In this document: piece after piece, positions 5,106 to 6,792 of the stretch
How the letters are laid out: every line of letters begins with the position of its first letter
Numbering within the stretch: the stretch's first letter is position 1
Source: CAYOLL01 sp964404765 [NCBI: uncultured Gemmatimonadota bacterium]
GTDB taxonomy: Bacteria > 4572-55
Reading direction: 5' to 3'
DNA: 6,792 nucleotides
Assembly: GCA_964404765.1 (NCBI GenBank)
Contig: CAYOLL010000161.1
Span: 6,608-13,399 of the forward strand
Made by a program: the position numbers and the translations under genes
The notes under the pieces: model-generated
Databases searched by the model: none
Seen by the model: the letters and a program-made list of their open reading frames with translations, nothing else
What the model was told of the DNA's origin: nothing

Positions 5106-5816
5106 ATGTCCAATTTCTACCTGTCCAGCGATGCTATTAACGGCGAAACAGTGCGCTTTTCCAACCACGAATCCCATCACCTGCGGCGGGTGCTGCGTCA
5201 TTGTCCCGGTGACGAGGTAACAGCGGTGGATGGCTGCGGCCATTGGTTTCTGATTCAGCTAACCGCTGTTAGCAATACCGAAGTCTCCGGTCGGATCCTC
5301 CGACAACGCGAAAACGTCGGGGAACCTTCCATCCGGGTCGCCCTGGCGCAGGCGCTGCCCAAAAATCAAAAAATGGACCTGACGCTTGAAAAAGGCACCG
5401 AAGTCGGCATTTCCGAGTTTATCCCTTTTATTTCCGAACGTACAATCAAGCAACGGGAAGATATTCCTGCCCGTTGGTCCGGCCTCGTCATGGCCGCCAT
5501 GAAGCAGTGCGGTCGCAGCCGTCTGCCGGCTATTCAGCCCATTTGCACATCGGCTCAGTTGATTGAAAGATTTGCGCGCTACGAACGGGTACTGTTTGCC
5601 CATCCGGCTGCGGAAAATATTTCGGTCGCACTGACCGCATCGAGCGGTTCGGCGCTGGTAATTATTGGCCCGGAGGGCGGCTTTTCCAGTCCGGAAGTCA
5701 CCGCTTTTCAGCAGGCCGGAGCGCGTGGATTTTCGTTGGGGGAGCGTATTTTGCGGACAGAAACTGCCGGCTTAGTTGTCGCCGCGTTACTGATTTATGG
5801 GGCGGGCAAATCGTAA
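5106..5816 (+). CDS. rsmE: 16S rRNA (uracil-1498-N3)-methyltransferase, 236 aa
   Basis: RsmE uses SAM to methylate N3 of U1498 in 16S rRNA, in the small-subunit decoding region. Residues 1-70 are the N-terminal PUA-like RNA-binding domain ('ESHHLRRVLRHCPGDEVTAVDG'). Residues from about 72 onward form the SPOUT-type methyltransferase, with KNQKMDLTLEKGTEVGI (86-102), AMKQCGRSRLP (131-141), the SAM-site IGPEGG (187-192) and LGERILRTETA (211-221) in the trefoil knot. Length is normal. The start is chosen because 'MSNFYL' aligns with the usual RsmE N-terminus. No Shine-Dalgarno is visible before it, which is unusual in this window. Position 133 is Lys where many proteobacterial proteins have Glu ('EQ'); 'MKQ' is familiar to me from Bacteroidota-like proteins. 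The gene is followed by a small gene with an overlapping ribosome site. Confidence 0.95.
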   Translation: MSNFYLSSDAINGETVRFSNHESHHLRRVLRHCPGDEVTAVDGCGHWFLIQLTAVSNTEVSGRILRQRENVGEPSIRVALAQALPKNQKMDLTLEKGTEVGISEFIPFISERTIKQREDIPARWSGLVMAAMKQCGRSRLPAIQPICTSAQLIERFARYERVLFAHPAAENISVALTASSGSALVIIGPEGGFSSPEVTAFQQAGARGFSLGERILRTETAGLVVAALLIYGAGKS

Positions 5817-5826
5817 AGGATACAGA

Positions 5827-5964
5827 ATGATGGCCTTTAGAACGATAGCTCTGTCTAATATTATGGAAGTCCGGCAAGAGGTCGCACGGGTCTTGATTCA
5901 ACAGTTGGGCATTACCAAAGCCGCATTTTACTTTCGAGAGAATTTTGCTCAACAAAAATCTTGA
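5827..5964 (+). CDS. Small protein of 45 aa, co-transcribed with rsmE
   Basis: The ORF starts ATGATG and is preceded by AAAGGA (5815-5820), 6 nt before the first ATG, one of the best ribosome sites in the window; it overlaps the rsmE stop codon (5814-5816). The protein has a helical look: residues 12-29, IMEVRQEVARVLIQQLGI, then TKAAFYFRENFAQQKS. The segment 'LGI.KAAFYFRENF' reminds me of small uncharacterised proteins near toxin-antitoxin genes, which usually continue with something like 'DYL.IK' after this point. If so, this copy is cut short by the stop at 5962-5964. No homology search was possible. The 46 bp to the end of the convergent antitoxin gene contain only weak hairpins (TTGAA-N5-TTCAA at 5961-5975; GAATG...CATTC at 5985-6008). 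Confidence 0.55.
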   Translation: MMAFRTIALSNIMEVRQEVARVLIQQLGITKAAFYFRENFAQQKS

Positions 5965-6010
5965 ACACAATTCAAAACGACGCGCGAATGTTTATTTGGC
6001 GGGCATTCAA

Positions 6011-6319
6011 TCAAAGTTGGCAAGCAGTCGGTTTCAAAATTCGCAGGACGGTTTTTGGCTCTTTGGCCAGTAAATTCAGTATAGTCCGGGCCGCGCCTCT
6101 GGGCTGCCGGTCACCGCGTTCCCAATGGCGCAAGGCGCTCAAACCAAAACCAAAAGCGGCGGCAAATTGTTGCCGAGTCATGCCTAAGCTTTGGCGCACT
6201 TGTTTGACATCCACGGGCGGCAATTCATATCGGGTCACCCGTGCCGGCGTCGCTGTCCCTTCAGCAAAAGCAATCGCTTCTTTCAGGCTCTTTTCAATTC
6301 TTCCAAATGCGTCGTTCAT
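6011..6319 (-). CDS. higA: HigA-type antitoxin, XRE helix-turn-helix, 102 aa
   Basis: The product should bind and neutralise the HigB toxin encoded just upstream and repress the operon through its DNA-binding domain. Residues about 38-70 (VKQVRQSLGMTRQQFAAAFG...LRHWERG) form an XRE-type helix-turn-helix, followed by 'DRQPRGAARTILNLLAKEP', which is characteristic of the HigA/NadS branch. The N-terminal 35 residues (helical start, then 'ATPARVTRYELPP') are the usual toxin-contacting arm of this group. The ATG overlaps the toxin stop codon by 4 bp (ATGA at 6319-6316), and GGAG (complement of 6327-6330) sits 7 nt before it. The stop converges on the small gene after rsmE. Length and motif are complete. 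Confidence 0.88.
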   Translation of the reverse strand: MNDAFGRIEKSLKEAIAFAEGTATPARVTRYELPPVDVKQVRQSLGMTRQQFAAAFGFGLSALRHWERGDRQPRGAARTILNLLAKEPKTVLRILKPTACQL

Positions 6320-6657
6320 GGCTTAGCTCCGTATGTTTTCACCAGAATGGAAGTTAGCTTGGCCAGTTTGTTCCTTTCGGCTTTGGAGAGGTTGGCCTGC
6401 TCGTTTTTACCGAACATGTTCAACAAGAATAACGGGAGCGTCTCGTTGTAAAAGTAGTAAATCACGCGAACACCACCGCTTTTGCCCTTACCGGATCGCG
6501 CCCAACGCAGTTTGCGGACACCGCCGGTTCCGGGCATAATCGGCCCTGCTGCGGGATGCGCCGCCAGAAAGCTCTTCAGCTCATCCTGACTTTCCCTGTC
6601 TAGCAAGCGATCCGCATCGCGAATGTATTCCGATAATTCGACAATCGTGTTGGACAT
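6316..6657 (-). CDS. higB: HigB-type toxin (RelE/ParE superfamily, HigB-2 like), 113 aa
   Basis: Members of this family cleave mRNA at the ribosome and arrest growth unless bound by HigA. The protein resembles Vibrio HigB2: PGTGGVRKLRWARSGKGKSG (42-61), then GVRVIYYF (62-69), and LLNMFGKNEQANLSKAERNKL (78-98) near the C-terminus. The basic residues in the K-G-K loop and the G-K-N-E motif that typify the family are present, so it looks functional. I start it at 6657 rather than at the in-frame ATG at 6723, because the longer start would lie upstream of the predicted -10 and the family begins at this point. The ribosome site before 6657 is poor (AT-rich leader, no GGAG), which may keep toxin synthesis low. 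It forms an operon with higA, toxin first. Confidence 0.88.
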   Translation of the reverse strand: MSNTIVELSEYIRDADRLLDRESQDELKSFLAAHPAAGPIMPGTGGVRKLRWARSGKGKSGGVRVIYYFYNETLPLFLLNMFGKNEQANLSKAERNKLAKLTSILVKTYGAKP

Positions 6658-6705
6658 GGTATTGCCAAAAATAAAAAGTTGAACAGGCTGCAGCAGAACA
6701 CTTGG

Positions 6706-6734
6706 AAAGTAACACCAGTCCAAATACGTGTCAA
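6706..6734 (-). promoter_or_regulatory. Promoter of the higBA operon
   Basis: On the minus strand: perfect TTGACA (6734-6729), a 17-bp spacer, then TACTTT (6711-6706) preceded by TGT, an extended -10. Predicted start is near 6699, with a leader of about 42 nt to the higB ATG at 6657. The in-frame ATG at 6723 falls between -35 and -10, which argues against it being used. HigA autoregulation would be expected here, but no obvious palindrome is seen over the -10. Confidence 0.55.
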
Positions 6735-6792
6735 GTTCAAATTCAGACCTCCTGATCCGCGTGAATCTGGAGTGAGACCATTTTTGAATATC

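Noticed and set aside
5961-6326. 121-codon plus-strand ORF across the HigA gene
   Set aside because: It overlaps a recognisable helix-turn-helix protein on the other strand, begins with TTG and has no ribosome site.
6657-6723. In-frame N-terminal extension of the HigB toxin from ATG 6723
   Set aside because: The extra 22 residues (MDWCYFPSVLLQ...) do not fit the HigB family, and the ATG falls between the predicted -35 and -10 elements.
6600-6740. TTG-start 46-codon ORF on the minus strand behind a perfect AGGAGGT, overlapping the higB start in another frame
   Set aside because: It would lie across the higBA promoter, uses a TTG start, and mostly overlaps higB out of frame; the AGGAGGT alone is not enough.

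Overview
The window looks like ordinary chromosome from a Gram-negative bacterium. Two predicted lipoproteins with lipoboxes imply an outer membrane or at least a lipoprotein-sorting envelope, and promoter-like sequences are of the sigma70 type. Coding regions are moderately GC-rich and the spacers AT-richer. The RsmE protein carries an 'AMKQ' motif that I associate with Bacteroidota-like RsmE proteins, so an FCB-group or similar uncultured lineage is possible. I cannot fix the phylum from sequence alone. No CRISPR array, tRNA, rRNA, transposase or phage gene was seen.

Layout. Positions 1-319 (minus): 5' part of a gene for a zinc-ribbon protein (MJ0042 type) with a Pro/Ala/Lys-rich tail encoded by a 30-bp tandem repeat. 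Positions 320-742: a 423-bp divergent spacer with a good promoter on each strand and two inverted repeats. Positions 743-2849 (plus): two overlapping genes for uncharacterised envelope proteins, both with lipoprotein signals. Positions 2954-3308 (plus): a type II toxin-antitoxin pair of the VapBC kind. The antitoxin gene is intact, but the PIN-domain toxin is only 49 codons and looks like the two ends of a normal toxin joined after an in-frame internal deletion. Positions 3476-4879 (plus): lpd, dihydrolipoyl dehydrogenase, complete with all catalytic motifs. Positions 5106-5816 (plus): rsmE, 16S rRNA m3U1498 methyltransferase, followed at once by a 45-codon small gene (5827-5964) whose ribosome binding site overlaps the rsmE stop codon. 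Positions 6657-6011 (minus): a complete higBA-type toxin-antitoxin operon, toxin first, 4-bp overlap, with its own promoter, converging on rsmE and the small gene.

The spacers on either side of the VapBC remnant, and the one after lpd, each hold a strong inverted repeat. Two of these share an architecture: paired arms, each itself a near-palindrome with a 3-nt centre, and the centres are reverse complements. They look like dispersed intergenic repeat elements that may also end transcription.

The housekeeping genes (lpd, rsmE) do not obviously work together. The parts with most unknown biology are the lipoprotein gene pair, the shrunken VapC, the small gene after rsmE, and the palindromic spacers. 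I found no evidence for a new multi-gene defence or metabolic system.
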